From Actinacidiphila epipremni (GTDB taxonomy: Bacteria; Actinomycetota; Actinomycetes; Streptomycetales; Streptomycetaceae): a stretch of DNA of 64,000 nt. How positions within the stretch are numbered: position 1 is the first letter of the stretch; each line of letters begins with the position of its first letter. Shown here piece by piece: positions 16,099 to 25,238 of the stretch. The notes under the pieces were generated by a model. The model was not told where the DNA came from, made no database searches, and was given only the letters and a program-made list of their open reading frames with translations. Position numbers and translations under genes: made by a program. Location of the stretch: NCBI RefSeq assembly GCF_012034175.1, contig NZ_JAATEJ010000026.1, forward strand, positions 80,074-144,073, given 5' to 3'.

Positions 16099-16875
16099 CG
16101 CCTCCCATGCCACCGTCACCTCACCCTGCCGCCACCGCCCCGGCCCGTCCGTCACCGGCCAGCCCTCCGCGCGCAGCGCCCGTACCGCGGCGATCCACCG
16201 CTGCCGGGCGCCCAGCGCCGAAAGGGGCGAAGCCGCGGCCCATGCCCGGTCGAAGGCGGTGAGAAACGCGTGCACCGGTTCACCCGGTACATTGCGATGG
16301 ATCAGCGCCTTCGGCAGCCGTTCGGCCAGGTCGGAGGGCCGCTCCAGTGAGCCGAGCCGGGTCGCGAAGGTCACCGTCCGCGGCCCCTCGGGCCCGAGCG
16401 CCACCCATACGTGCCGCCGCCCGATCTCGTCGCACGTCCCCTCCACCAGCAGCCCGCCCGGCGCAAGCCGCGCCATGAGCCGCGCCCACACCGCCGGCAC
16501 GTCACCCTCCGCGTACTGCCGCAGTACGTTCGCCGCCCGGATCAGTACCGGCCGCCGCCCGCCCGGCAGCGGCACCTCGAAGCCGCCGCGTACGAACCCC
16601 AGGCCCTCGCGGGCGTACGGCAGGGCCGCCGCGACCCGCTCCGGGTCGATCTCGACGCCGACCACCTCCGCGTCCGGCCGCACCCGGCGCAGCCGCCCCA
16701 GCAGCTCCACGGCGGTCCAGGGCGCGGCCCCGTACCCGAGGTCCACGGCCAGCGGATCGGCGGCCCGGCGCAGCTCCACGCCGTGCGTCGCGGCGATCCA
16801 GCGGTCCATCCGGCGCAGCCGGTTCGGATTGGTCGTTCCCCTGGTCACCACCCCGACGGCCCGCATCCCACCCAT
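16069..16875 (-). CDS. SAM-dependent methyltransferase-like protein adjacent to mshA
   Basis: The 268-residue protein has a Rossmann methyltransferase pattern: DPLAVDLGYGAAPWTAVEL as motif I, VVGVEIDPERVAAA as the acidic loop, IRAANVLRQY as a motif IV analogue and LAPGGLLVEGT. Substrate is not predictable. The ATG at 16875 is preceded by TACGCT and six bases, suggesting a leaderless transcript. It is divergent from the mycothiol gene mshA, an adjacency I recall from other streptomycetes. Confidence 0.75.
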   Translation of the reverse strand: MGGMRAVGVVTRGTTNPNRLRRMDRWIAATHGVELRRAADPLAVDLGYGAAPWTAVELLGRLRRVRPDAEVVGVEIDPERVAAALPYAREGLGFVRGGFEVPLPGGRRPVLIRAANVLRQYAEGDVPAVWARLMARLAPGGLLVEGTCDEIGRRHVWVALGPEGPRTVTFATRLGSLERPSDLAERLPKALIHRNVPGEPVHAFLTAFDRAWAAASPLSALGARQRWIAAVRALRAEGWPVTDGPGRWRQGEVTVAWEALRPGPASSA

Positions 16876-17106
16876 ATGCCGAGCGTAACCGCCCGATCGG
16901 GGGGTACGAGACGGGCGCGGCACGGGGAGCGCCGCGGGGGTGCGTACACCGATCCCAGAGCGGGGCCCGGCGGTTCCAGCGCGAGGCCCGGTCACGGCTG
17001 ACGTCGAGCGATTTCATCACGCTTCGGCAAAGCCGGAAATGGAAGCCTTCCTTCCGGTGTTCCCCAATGGTTGAGCGCGGGGGTACGGCTGCCGGAGGGA
17101 ATGAAG

Positions 17107-18471
17107 GTGACCCAGTACGCGTCCCGGTTCGGAGGGCTGCGCAGTGCCGCGGGTGCCGCTGCTGCGGCGTACCGTCCGCACCGGCGGCGGGGCGGCGGCC
17201 GGCGGGTGCGCCGGGTCGCGATGCTGAGCGTCCACACCTCGCCGCTGCACCAGCCCGGCACGGGCGACGCCGGCGGCATGAACGTGTACATCGTCGAGCT
17301 CGCCAAACGCCTGGCCGAGCGCGACATCGAGGTCGAGATCTTCACCCGCTCCACCACCGGCGCCCGCCGCCCCAGCGTGGAACTGGCCCCCGGCGTGCTC
17401 GTCCGGCACGTCGACGCGGGGCCGTACGAGGGGCTGTCCAAGGAGGAGCTGCCGGCGCAGCTGTGCGCCTTCACGCACGGCCTGATGCGGGCCTGGGCCG
17501 GGCAGCGCCCCGGGCACTACGACCTCGTCCACTCCCACTACTGGCTCTCCGGCCACGTCGGCTGGCTCGCCGCCGAACGCTGGGGCGTACCCCTGGTGCA
17601 CGCCATGCACACCATGGCCAAGGTCAAGAACGCCGCGCTCGCCGAGAACGACTCGCCCGAGCCGGTCGCCCGGGTCATCGGCGAGACGCAGGTCGTCGCG
17701 GCGGCGGACCGGCTGATCGCCAACACCGAGGAGGAGGCCGGCGAGCTGGTACGGCACTACGCCGCACCGCCCGGCAAGGTCGCCGTCGTCCACCCCGGCG
17801 TCAACCTGGAGTGCTTCCGCCCCGAGCCGGGCCGTGCCGCCGCCCGCGCCCGGCTCGGGCTGCCGCAGGACGCGCTCATACCGCTCTTCGCCGGCCGCAT
17901 ACAGCCGCTCAAGGCCCCCGACGTGCTGCTGCGTGCGGTCGCGGTGCTGCTCGACGAGGACCCGGCGCTGCGCGACCGCCTCGTCGTCCCCGTCGTCGGC
18001 GGCCCCAGCGGCACGGGCCTGGCCAAGCCGGAGGCGCTGCACAAGCTCGCCGCCCGGCTCGGCGTGTCCGACGTCGTACGCTTCCAGCCGCCGGTGCGGC
18101 AGGACCTGCTCGCGGACTGGTACCGCGCCGCGACCGTGCTGGTCATGCCGTCGCACAGCGAGTCCTTCGGGCTGGTCGCGATCGAGGCGCAGGCGTGCGG
18201 CACGCCGGTCGTCGCGGCGGCGGTCGGCGGGCTGCCGGTCGCGGTCGCCGACGGCCGCACCGGCTTCCTCGTCCCCGGCCACGACCCGCACGACTACGCC
18301 CGCGTCCTGCGCCGCTTCGCCGACCACCCGCACCTGGCCGACGCCCTCGGCGAGGCCGCGGCCCGGCACGCGCGCTGCTTCGGCTGGGCGGCGTCCGCGG
18401 CGGACACCGCCGAGGTGTACGCGGCAGCGCAGTCCGAGCACCGGCTTCGCCTACGATCGGCGCATGGCTGA
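17107..18471 (+). CDS. mshA: D-inositol-3-phosphate glycosyltransferase (mycothiol synthesis)
   Basis: MshA transfers GlcNAc from UDP-GlcNAc to inositol-3-phosphate, the first step of mycothiol synthesis in the cytoplasm. The 454-residue GT4 enzyme shows the MshA signature LSVHTSPLHQPGTGDAGGMN, the UDP-sugar region with GRIQPLKAPDVLLRA, and the ESFGLVAIEAQACGTPVV acidic motif. GTG 17107 is chosen because GGAGG lies eight bases upstream and VTQYASRFG resembles the start of known homologues; TTG 17071 and ATG 17101 are less good. Its stop overlaps the next start by eight bases (ATGGCTGA). Confidence 0.93.
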   Translation: MTQYASRFGGLRSAAGAAAAAYRPHRRRGGGRRVRRVAMLSVHTSPLHQPGTGDAGGMNVYIVELAKRLAERDIEVEIFTRSTTGARRPSVELAPGVLVRHVDAGPYEGLSKEELPAQLCAFTHGLMRAWAGQRPGHYDLVHSHYWLSGHVGWLAAERWGVPLVHAMHTMAKVKNAALAENDSPEPVARVIGETQVVAAADRLIANTEEEAGELVRHYAAPPGKVAVVHPGVNLECFRPEPGRAAARARLGLPQDALIPLFAGRIQPLKAPDVLLRAVAVLLDEDPALRDRLVVPVVGGPSGTGLAKPEALHKLAARLGVSDVVRFQPPVRQDLLADWYRAATVLVMPSHSESFGLVAIEAQACGTPVVAAAVGGLPVAVADGRTGFLVPGHDPHDYARVLRRFADHPHLADALGEAAARHARCFGWAASAADTAEVYAAAQSEHRLRLRSAHG

Positions 18472-19054
18472 GCAGCACGGAACCGTTCCTTCCGGCCCTT
18501 CCGACGCCTCTGGCCCCTCCGGCCGCTCCGACGCCGTGAGCCCCTCCGACGCCGTGAGCCCCGCCGCGGCGGCGGCCGGCGAGGTCGTCGAGCGGGCGCT
18601 GCGCGAGTCCGAGCTGCCGTGGGAGTCGCCGCGCCCCGGCACGTACGTCACCCAACTGCCGGGCACGCGCAAGCTGTCCACCACCTGCCAGCTCATCGTC
18701 GGCCGGCACACGCTCTCCCTCAACGCCTTCGTCGTCCGCCGCCCCGACGAGAACCACGCGGCTTTCTACCGCTGGCTCCTGGAGCGCAACCTGCGCCTCT
18801 ACGGCGTCGCCTTCGCCGTCGACGCCCACGGCGACGTCTACCTCACCGGCCGCTTCCCGCTCGCCTCCGTCACGCCGGAGGAGGTCGACCGGCTGCTCGG
18901 GGCGGTCGTCGAGAACGCGGACGGCTCGTTCAACACGCTGCTCGAACTGGGCTTCGCGTCGGCGATCCGGAAGGAGTACGCGTGGCGGGTCTCGCGGGGG
19001 GAGTCGACGCGGAATCTGGAGGCGTTCAGCCGGCTGACCGGTGAGGATGCGTAG
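18464..19054 (+). CDS. YbjN-domain protein
   Basis: The 196-residue protein has a Ser/Pro/Asp-rich variable N-terminus and a YbjN/type III chaperone-like domain from about residue 40 (LPGTRKLSTTCQLIVGRHTL; ENHAAFYRWLLERNLRLYG). The family is poorly understood and may act as a chaperone-like or regulatory protein. It overlaps mshA by eight bases. TACGAT sits six bases before the ATG, so it may also have its own leaderless promoter inside the end of mshA. Confidence 0.8.
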   Translation: MAEQHGTVPSGPSDASGPSGRSDAVSPSDAVSPAAAAAGEVVERALRESELPWESPRPGTYVTQLPGTRKLSTTCQLIVGRHTLSLNAFVVRRPDENHAAFYRWLLERNLRLYGVAFAVDAHGDVYLTGRFPLASVTPEEVDRLLGAVVENADGSFNTLLELGFASAIRKEYAWRVSRGESTRNLEAFSRLTGEDA

Positions 19055-19182
19055 CTCTCTGCTGCTCCCTCCAGTCTCCCGGGCTCCTGGGGCTTCCCTG
19101 GGGCGCGGGGGCGTGGCAGGGTCGGAGCCGTCGTACATCTGAACTGGGTTCAGGTATGTGAAGACGGTGAGGGGTGGCGAAT

Positions 19183-20940
19183 GTGAGCGGCGGCGTCGAG
19201 GCGGGGGAGCAGCGCTCCGGGGCGGCGGGTTCGGCGGCGGGCTCGCCGGTGGGCGCCGAGGGTGCGGTGGGCCCGGCGGCGGGCGTCGGGGTCGCGGCGG
19301 GCGCTGAGGGCAGCGGGGGCGCGGCTCGGGCGGGGGAGGCGTCCCCCGAGGCCAACGCCCCCGCGGCGCCGGCGGCAAGCAGCCTCTGGGCGGAATTCCG
19401 CGCCGCCCCGTACACCCACCCCCAGATCCCGTACGTCGCCCACGCCGGATACGCCGGCGGCGCCCGTGACTTCCCCCGGCACCTCGTCCGGGCCAACGCC
19501 CTCGACCACGGCGCCACCCCCGACGGCAGCGCCGACTCCGCCCCGGCCATCAACCGCGCCCTGCGCGAGGTGGGCGAGTCCGGCGGCGGCACCGTCCTGC
19601 TGCCGCCGGGCACGTACCGTATCGACGACCTCATCCTCGTCGGCTGGGACCACACCACCCTGCGCGGCGCCGGCAGCGGCCTGACCACCCTGCACGCCAC
19701 CGCGTCCCTCACCGACCTGGTCGGCCCGTACGGCAGCCGGTACGGCGGCGACAAGTCGTCCTGGTCGTGGGCGGGCGGCCTGGTGTGGATGTGCCCGGCC
19801 GAGCGGCACCGCGCGCTCACCGGCGCGATCCGCGAGCGCGCCTGGCCGTTCGAGGGCTGGACCGGCAACCGCCGCGAGGAGTTCACCGAGCTCGCCGCCG
19901 TCACGGGACTGTCGCGCCAGGGCGCCCGTACCGTCACCGTCGACGACCCCTCGCGGCTGCGCGCCGGCGACCGCGTCCTGCTCCAGTACGCCGACGACGC
20001 CGGCCACGCGCTGCTCGCCCACATCGCGGGGGACGTCGCGGGCGCGGCCACGTACGACTGGTCCGACAAGACGAAGCTGCTGTCGTACCTGCCCTACGAA
20101 TGGCCCGCCCGGGTGACGGCGGTGGCCGGCGACCGGGTGACCTTCGACCGGCCGCTGCCGCTGGACACCCGGCCGGAGTTCCGGCCCCGGCTCACCACGC
20201 TGGTCACGCCGCTGGTCGGCGCGGGCGTGGAGGGCCTGACGATCCGCATGGAGCCCACCGCGCAGGGCCCGCACCTGCTGGACCGCGGCTGGAACGGGCT
20301 CGCGGCGCAGTGCACCTGGGACTGCTGGGTGGACGACGTGCACGCCGTCGACGTCGACAACGGCTTCCTCATGGTCGCCGCGAAGGCCACGACCTTCCGC
20401 CGGACGCGGATCTCGGGGCGCGGCTGCCACCACGGGTGGGTGTGCCGGGAGGGCTCGCACGACAACCTCGTCGAGGACTTCACCCTCGACGCCCGCACCG
20501 CCCCGGCGCCCGAGGGGACCCAGCTGCACGGCATCAACGCGGAGGGGCTGTCCTCGTACAACGTCTGGTCGCGCGGCCGGATGGCCATGGGCACCTTCGA
20601 CACCCACCGCGGCATGCCCTTCGCCAACGTCCGCACGGAGATCACCCTCACGAACGACGGCCGACACGGCGGCGACCTCACCGCCGGCCCCCTCTACGGC
20701 GCCCGCTTCACCCACTGGAACGTCACCGTCCCCAACGCCCGCGCCGGCTGCGTCCGCCTCGACGACGTCGCCCCGCGCAGCGCGACAGTCGCCATCTCCG
20801 AGGTCCGCCCCTTCGCCCAGGTGGACACCCCCGACTTCCCCGGCGACCTCGCCTCCCGCCTGGAGCTCTACGGCTCCCCCGGGGCGGTGCGGCCCCGCAA
20901 CTTGTACGAGGCCCAACGCGACCTCCTGCGGAGGGGCTGA
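19183..20940 (+). CDS. Right-handed beta-helix (pectate-lyase-like) protein without signal peptide
   Basis: After about 70 low-complexity Gly/Ala/Glu residues, the 585-residue protein enters a Pectate_lyase_3-like fold: VRANALDHGATPDGSADSAP, INRALREVGESGGGTVLLPP, then beta-helix rungs with NGFLMVAAK and a histidine-rich GRGCHHGWVCREGSHDN stretch. It could be a polysaccharide lyase or hydrolase, but no export signal is visible. GTG 19183 fits GAGGGG upstream better than GTG 19174. The stop codon is in the first unit of the second 16-bp array. Confidence 0.72.
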   Translation: MSGGVEAGEQRSGAAGSAAGSPVGAEGAVGPAAGVGVAAGAEGSGGAARAGEASPEANAPAAPAASSLWAEFRAAPYTHPQIPYVAHAGYAGGARDFPRHLVRANALDHGATPDGSADSAPAINRALREVGESGGGTVLLPPGTYRIDDLILVGWDHTTLRGAGSGLTTLHATASLTDLVGPYGSRYGGDKSSWSWAGGLVWMCPAERHRALTGAIRERAWPFEGWTGNRREEFTELAAVTGLSRQGARTVTVDDPSRLRAGDRVLLQYADDAGHALLAHIAGDVAGAATYDWSDKTKLLSYLPYEWPARVTAVAGDRVTFDRPLPLDTRPEFRPRLTTLVTPLVGAGVEGLTIRMEPTAQGPHLLDRGWNGLAAQCTWDCWVDDVHAVDVDNGFLMVAAKATTFRRTRISGRGCHHGWVCREGSHDNLVEDFTLDARTAPAPEGTQLHGINAEGLSSYNVWSRGRMAMGTFDTHRGMPFANVRTEITLTNDGRHGGDLTAGPLYGARFTHWNVTVPNARAGCVRLDDVAPRSATVAISEVRPFAQVDTPDFPGDLASRLELYGSPGAVRPRNLYEAQRDLLRRG

Positions 20941-21259
20941 TCGTCAGGGCGACTGACGGTCAGTGCGGCTGATGGTCAGCACGTCCCGCCCGCCGACCCT
21001 CAGGCGGCCTGACGTTCAGCCGAGCTGCGGGGTGCGGGGTGCGGGTGCGGGCTGACGGTCGGCGCGGCTGATGCTCAGCCCGCCTGACGATCAGGGCCCC
21101 CGGAACCCGTCAGCCCGCCTGACGATCAGCTCGGCCGCATGGCCGGCGCTCAGCCCGATCGATGCTCAGCCCGATCGATGCTCAGCCGGACCGATGCTCA
21201 GCCCCGCTGACGATCAGCGTGCCCACCTCCGGGTACTCGTCAGCCCGCCTGACGATCAG
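20937..21259. repeat. Array 2 of the 11-bp palindrome CTGANNNTCAG on a 16-bp period
   Basis: Nine exact units start at 20937, 20953, 20969, 21009, 21068, 21084, 21119, 21207 and 21249. Degenerate GATGCTCAG copies at 21161, 21177 and 21193 keep the 16-bp step into the unit at 21207. CGA is the commonest centre here, TCG in array 1; these are complements. The array fills the convergent gap between the beta-helix and MFS genes, and the stop codons of both genes lie inside the terminal units. Confidence 0.85.
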
Positions 21260-22584
21260 GCCGGCGTCAGGTCCTGCCCCGCCGGCCGGGGCTCGGGGTC
21301 GGCCGGCGTCGGGAGGACGGACTCCATCGAGGCCACCGCCGACGTCGCCGGGCCGGCCGCGGACGGCCGCAGCAGCAGGTAATAGCCCACGGACGTGACC
21401 GTACCGAGCAGGGCGCAGCCCACCCACACGCTCGTACGGCCCAGGTACTGCAGCGTGAGGCCGCCCGCGAGGGGCCCGGCGAAGGCGGCGGCGGCCCAGG
21501 CCAGGGTGGAGACGCCCTGGTACCGGCCGCGGGCGTGCGCCGGGGCGAGTTCGGCGACGACCGACATCGAGGCCGGGGCGTGGATGATCTCGCCGATCGT
21601 CCAGATGGCGACCGTGACCGCGTACAGCGCGACCGTCGTCGCGAAGACCGTCAGCCCGATCCCCCACGACAGGACCAGGCACCCCGTGGCCAGCAGCATC
21701 GCGTTGCTGCGCGTCCGCAGCGCCCGGGTCACCGGGATCTGGAGCAGCACGATGACGACGCCGTTGATGCTCGCGATCATGCCGAACTGCTCCGAGCTGA
21801 GCCCGTGCTGCCCCATGTCGACGGCGAGCGTCGAGTTGGCCTGCTGCATGACCGCCGCGAAGAGGAAGATCAGCCCGGTGAGCGCCATGAACCGCCGGTC
21901 CCGGAGCACGTCCAGCAACGTGACCGCGGCGCCCTCCCCCGTGCCCCCGCCCGTACGGCCGGCACCACCCACCGGCCCCGGCCCCGGCGTCGGCTCCGGC
22001 CGGGACTCCGGCACCCGCGCGTACACGACCACCGCACACAGCACCGTCGCGAGCGCGTCCCCGAGGAACAGCCACAGATAGCCCTCCGCGGCGATGAAGC
22101 CGGCCATCGTCGCGGAGACGCCGAAGCCGATGTTGATGGCCCAGTAGTTGAGGGAGTACGCCCGGACGCGGTCCTTCGCGGGGACGAGGTCGGCGATCAT
22201 CGCGGAGAGCGCGGGCCGCGAGGCGTTGCCGGTGAGCCCGACGAGCGCGGCGACCGCCGCGATGGTGACCGCCCCGTCCGCGAAGCCGAGCAGCGCGGTG
22301 GTCGCGGCGGCCCCGAGCTGCGAGGCGAGCATGGTCGTACGCCGCCCGACCCGGTCGGCCAGCACCCCGCCGAGCACGGCACCGCCCGCGCCGCCGAGCC
22401 CGAACAACGCGGCGACCAGGCCCGCGTACGCCGCGGAGTAGCCGCGGTCGACGGTCAGGTACAGCGCCAGGAAGGTCACGACGAAGCCGCCGAGCCGGTT
22501 GACCAGTGTGCTGGTCCACAGCCACCAGAACTGCCGCGGCAGGCCGCCCGTCGTCTCGCGTACCGCTCGGCTGATGGCCGTCAC
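21256..22584 (-). CDS. Major facilitator superfamily exporter
   Basis: The 442-residue protein has about twelve hydrophobic spans, with the MFS motif A as GGVLADRVGRRTTML between the second and third spans and a second-half counterpart near the middle. The layout suggests a drug/proton antiporter of the MdtH/YdeE-like type; substrate unknown. GTG 22584 has AGGGAG six bases upstream. It is divergent from gpmA with only 98 bp between. The gene ends in the repeat array. Confidence 0.85.
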   Translation of the reverse strand: MTAISRAVRETTGGLPRQFWWLWTSTLVNRLGGFVVTFLALYLTVDRGYSAAYAGLVAALFGLGGAGGAVLGGVLADRVGRRTTMLASQLGAAATTALLGFADGAVTIAAVAALVGLTGNASRPALSAMIADLVPAKDRVRAYSLNYWAINIGFGVSATMAGFIAAEGYLWLFLGDALATVLCAVVVYARVPESRPEPTPGPGPVGGAGRTGGGTGEGAAVTLLDVLRDRRFMALTGLIFLFAAVMQQANSTLAVDMGQHGLSSEQFGMIASINGVVIVLLQIPVTRALRTRSNAMLLATGCLVLSWGIGLTVFATTVALYAVTVAIWTIGEIIHAPASMSVVAELAPAHARGRYQGVSTLAWAAAAFAGPLAGGLTLQYLGRTSVWVGCALLGTVTSVGYYLLLRPSAAGPATSAVASMESVLPTPADPEPRPAGQDLTPA

Positions 22585-22682
22585 GGGTGCTCCCTGAGTC
22601 TCTTGTAAGAGGCGATGATGCTCGGCGCAGCTTACAGAGGGCGGTCGCGAGCCGCCACGGCATTTCTCCTAGACTCGATGCC

Positions 22683-23441
22683 ATGGCTGCTGCTGCGTAC
22701 AAGCTGATCCTGCTCCGCCACGGCGAGAGCGAATGGAACGCGAAGAACCTGTTCACCGGCTGGGTGGACGTCAACCTCAACGACAAGGGCGAGAAGGAGG
22801 CCGTCCGCGGCGGCGAGCTGCTGGCCGACGCCGGCCTGCTCCCCGACGTGGTGCACACCTCGCTCCAGAAGCGCGCCATCCGCACCGCCCAGCTCGCCCT
22901 CGAAGCCGCCGACCGCCTCTGGATCCCGGTCAAGCGCAGCTGGCGCCTCAACGAGCGCCACTACGGCGCCCTCCAGGGCAAGGACAAGGCCCAGACCCTC
23001 GCCGAGTTCGGCGAGGAGCAGTTCATGCTCTGGCGCCGCTCCTACGACACCCCGCCGCCGCCCCTGGAGGACGGCACCGAGTTCTCCCAGAGCGACGACC
23101 CGCGCTACGCGACCATCCCCCCGGAGCTCCGCCCCCGCACGGAGTGCCTCAAGGACGTCGTCCACCGCATGCTCCCGTACTGGTACGACGCGATCGTCCC
23201 CGACCTCCTCACCGGCCGCACCGTCCTCGTCGCCGCCCACGGCAACTCCCTGCGCGCCCTGGTCAAGCACCTCGACCACATCTCCGACGCGGACATCGCC
23301 GCCCTCAACATCCCCACCGGCATCCCCCTCGTCTACGACCTCGACCCCGACTTCCACCCCGTGACCCCCGGCGGCCGTTACCTCGACCCCGAGGCGGCGG
23401 CAGCAGCGATCGAGGCCGTGAAGAACCAGGGCAAGAAGTAA
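22683..23441 (+). CDS. gpmA: 2,3-bisphosphoglycerate-dependent phosphoglycerate mutase
   Basis: This glycolytic enzyme interconverts 3- and 2-phosphoglycerate in the cytoplasm. The 252-residue protein has the phospho-histidine motif LLRHGESEWN with His13, NLFTGWVDVNL, and the second histidine in AAHGNSLRALVKHL. Length matches the dPGM family. TAGACT lies seven bases before the ATG with no Shine-Dalgarno sequence, indicating leaderless transcription. A good terminator follows. Confidence 0.95.
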   Translation: MAAAAYKLILLRHGESEWNAKNLFTGWVDVNLNDKGEKEAVRGGELLADAGLLPDVVHTSLQKRAIRTAQLALEAADRLWIPVKRSWRLNERHYGALQGKDKAQTLAEFGEEQFMLWRRSYDTPPPPLEDGTEFSQSDDPRYATIPPELRPRTECLKDVVHRMLPYWYDAIVPDLLTGRTVLVAAHGNSLRALVKHLDHISDADIAALNIPTGIPLVYDLDPDFHPVTPGGRYLDPEAAAAAIEAVKNQGKK

Positions 23442-23457
23442 CTCCTCCCCCGCCGCC

Positions 23458-23500
23458 AAGCCCCCGACCTCCGCGTTTCCCCGCGGAGCGGGGGCTTTCC
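23458..23500 (+). terminator. Terminator after gpmA
   Basis: AAGCCCCCgacCTCCGCG pairs with CGCGGAGcGGGGGCTT across a short TTTCC loop, giving an interrupted long stem followed by TTTCC. Confidence 0.75.
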
Positions 23501-23639
23501 GGTGCGGCTCTGGGGCGCCGGGCGCCATGCGCTGGCTGCATGACGGGGTTGGTCGTGGCGGCAGGGGAGGGGGCGGCGGTCGCGGTCGGCGATGGTGGGC
23601 GCGGCTCTGTGCGGCGATGGGGGGGCCGGCGGTGGTCCT

Positions 23640-24120
23640 CACCTATGCGTGGGACCGGCTGATCGTCGACCCCCTACTGGGGGCCCGCCGACTTCACCGG
23701 GGTGCGCCGCCTTACGCCCCGTGTCCACGGCGTCCCCGCCGGCGCGGTAGCCGGCTGGATGGTCGTGCATGTGGAAGAGGAGCCATTCGAGCCGTTCCGC
23801 CGGGACTCCGAGAGACGTCGCCCACACGTGCGTGGAGCTGATGTACGTCGTGTACCGGGCGGGCCAGCGGTGCGTGCCGGCCGCCGTTTGTCGTGCCCGA
23901 GCCCCAGATCATGACGGCGACGAACAGATCGCGCAGGTCGTCGGGGCTGTCACTGGTACGGCGGCTGAGGTCGGACACGTCGTGCCGGCTGATGTCTCGG
24001 TCGCCCTCGCGCCCCGTCGTGGACGCGGTCCCGGCGTCGAGTACGTGCGCCGCGTCGTGCGGCTCCAGCCACGGGCGCCATGTGGCCGGGCGGAAGCGGA
24101 CGGGACGCTGTTCGCAACTA
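23640..24120 (-). pseudogene. Frameshifted remnant of an unidentified conserved protein
   Basis: On the minus strand two adjacent frames read like one protein. One frame (about 24119-23860) encodes PATWRPWLEPHDAAHVLDAG and later DDLRDLFVAVMIWGSGTTNG; the other (about 23870-23640) continues with RYTTYISSTHVWATSLGVPA and ERLEWLLFHMHDHPA. Neither frame has a start with a ribosome-binding site. The simplest reading is a decayed gene with a frameshift near 23865. I cannot name the family with confidence. Confidence 0.4.
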
Positions 24121-24137
24121 CCGTGCGCGGCAACGAG

Positions 24138-24431
24138 TTACGGCTGTTGGCGGTGGCTTTCCAGGGCGGGGGATGTCTTTGTCGCGACGAACTCCGTGAT
24201 CTCGTACGTCGCCGCCTGGTTGCGGAAGAAGGGGTCCTGTGCCACGACGGCCTCGATGGCGGTGCGGTTGTCGGCCGTGGCGATGATGATGCCGCCGGTG
24301 CGGGGGACTTTGCGGCCGGAGGCGAGGAAGGTGCCGTCGGCGTAGTGGGCGTCGAGCCAGGCGACGTGGGACGGGAGGAGGGCGTCGATCTGGTCCAGCG
24401 GGGCGGTGTAGGTGATCGACAGGACGAACAC
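24138..24431 (-). CDS. YciI-family protein
   Basis: The 97-residue protein has the compact ferredoxin-like YciI fold pattern: VLSITYTAPLDQIDALLPSH, then WLDAHYADGTFLASGRKVPR, and DPFFRNQAATYEITEF. The conserved histidine/aspartate pair of the family is present as H21 and D26 approximately. AAGGAGGAAGG precedes the GTG by about ten bases. Function is unknown; family members are small putative enzymes. It is divergent from the HIT-like gene. Confidence 0.75.
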   Translation of the reverse strand: MFVLSITYTAPLDQIDALLPSHVAWLDAHYADGTFLASGRKVPRTGGIIIATADNRTAIEAVVAQDPFFRNQAATYEITEFVATKTSPALESHRQQP

Positions 24432-24549
24432 GGCGTGCCTTCCTCCTTGTTGGAGTGCGTACGGGGGCCCGCGGGCGCGGGGGCGTTCGCAGTCTTGCAC
24501 ACCGCGGTGGGGCGGCGACCTGCGGATACGGGGCAACTAGCCTGCGGGC

Positions 24550-25161
24550 ATGGCTATGCGACCTGAGGAGTTCTACGAGTACGCGCTCGCCGCCGCGGAC
24601 GGCGAGGGGCGGTTGCCGCAAGCGCGGATGACGGGGTGGGACGTCAGCCCCTTCGAGCAGGACGGGTTGCGGGTCGCGCCGCTGCGGGCGCCGGTCGTGC
24701 CCGAGCCGGCGCGGCATGGGGAGGACCCGGCGGAGTGCGGGAGTTGCCGGGAGCGGGACGAGGGGATCTGGCGCGACGAGCGCTGGCGGCTCACCCGCAT
24801 TTCCGGCGTCGGTGTGCCGCTGGTGCTGATGCTGCACCCGCGCGACCACTACGACTTGGCCGACCTGCCCGACGAACTCGCCGCCGAGCTGGGCGTGTTG
24901 ACCGTCCACATCGCCCGGCACGTGCAGGCACTGCCGCATATCTCGCGCGCCCACGTCTACCGTATCGGCGACGGCGGTGCCCACCTGCACATCTGGTTCT
25001 TCGCCCGGCCCGAGGGCCAAACCCAGCTCTACGGCTCCTGGTTGCCGGTCTGGGACGACCTGCTCCCCGAATACCCGGCGGCCCTCGCGGACGCCGATGC
25101 CGCGCGAGTGGCGGACGCCCTGAGCGCTTCTTATGGCGGCCAAGTCGCCGACCTGAGCTGA
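24550..25161 (+). CDS. HIT-like hydrolase-type protein
   Basis: The 203-residue protein has a HIT-like C-terminal half with HVYRIGDGGAHLHIWFFARP, where HLHIW resembles the histidine triad, and a preceding helix DELAAELGVLTVHIARHV. A CGSCRERDEGIW motif in the N-terminal half could bind zinc. Such proteins hydrolyse or transfer nucleotides, but the triad is incomplete here and activity is uncertain. TAGCCT six bases before the ATG suggests a leaderless message. Confidence 0.65.
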   Translation: MAMRPEEFYEYALAAADGEGRLPQARMTGWDVSPFEQDGLRVAPLRAPVVPEPARHGEDPAECGSCRERDEGIWRDERWRLTRISGVGVPLVLMLHPRDHYDLADLPDELAAELGVLTVHIARHVQALPHISRAHVYRIGDGGAHLHIWFFARPEGQTQLYGSWLPVWDDLLPEYPAALADADAARVADALSASYGGQVADLS

Positions 25162-25238
25162 AGCGCACGGCCGCCGGCACCTGAACGCCCCGCGCCCCCC
25201 GGCCTGGAAAGCGGCGGGGGGCGCGGCGATGGAAGGGC

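Noticed and set aside
23500..23841. Plus-strand frame after gpmA (from 23527)
   Set aside because: Arg/Gly-rich, no ribosome-binding site and antisense to the decayed gene.
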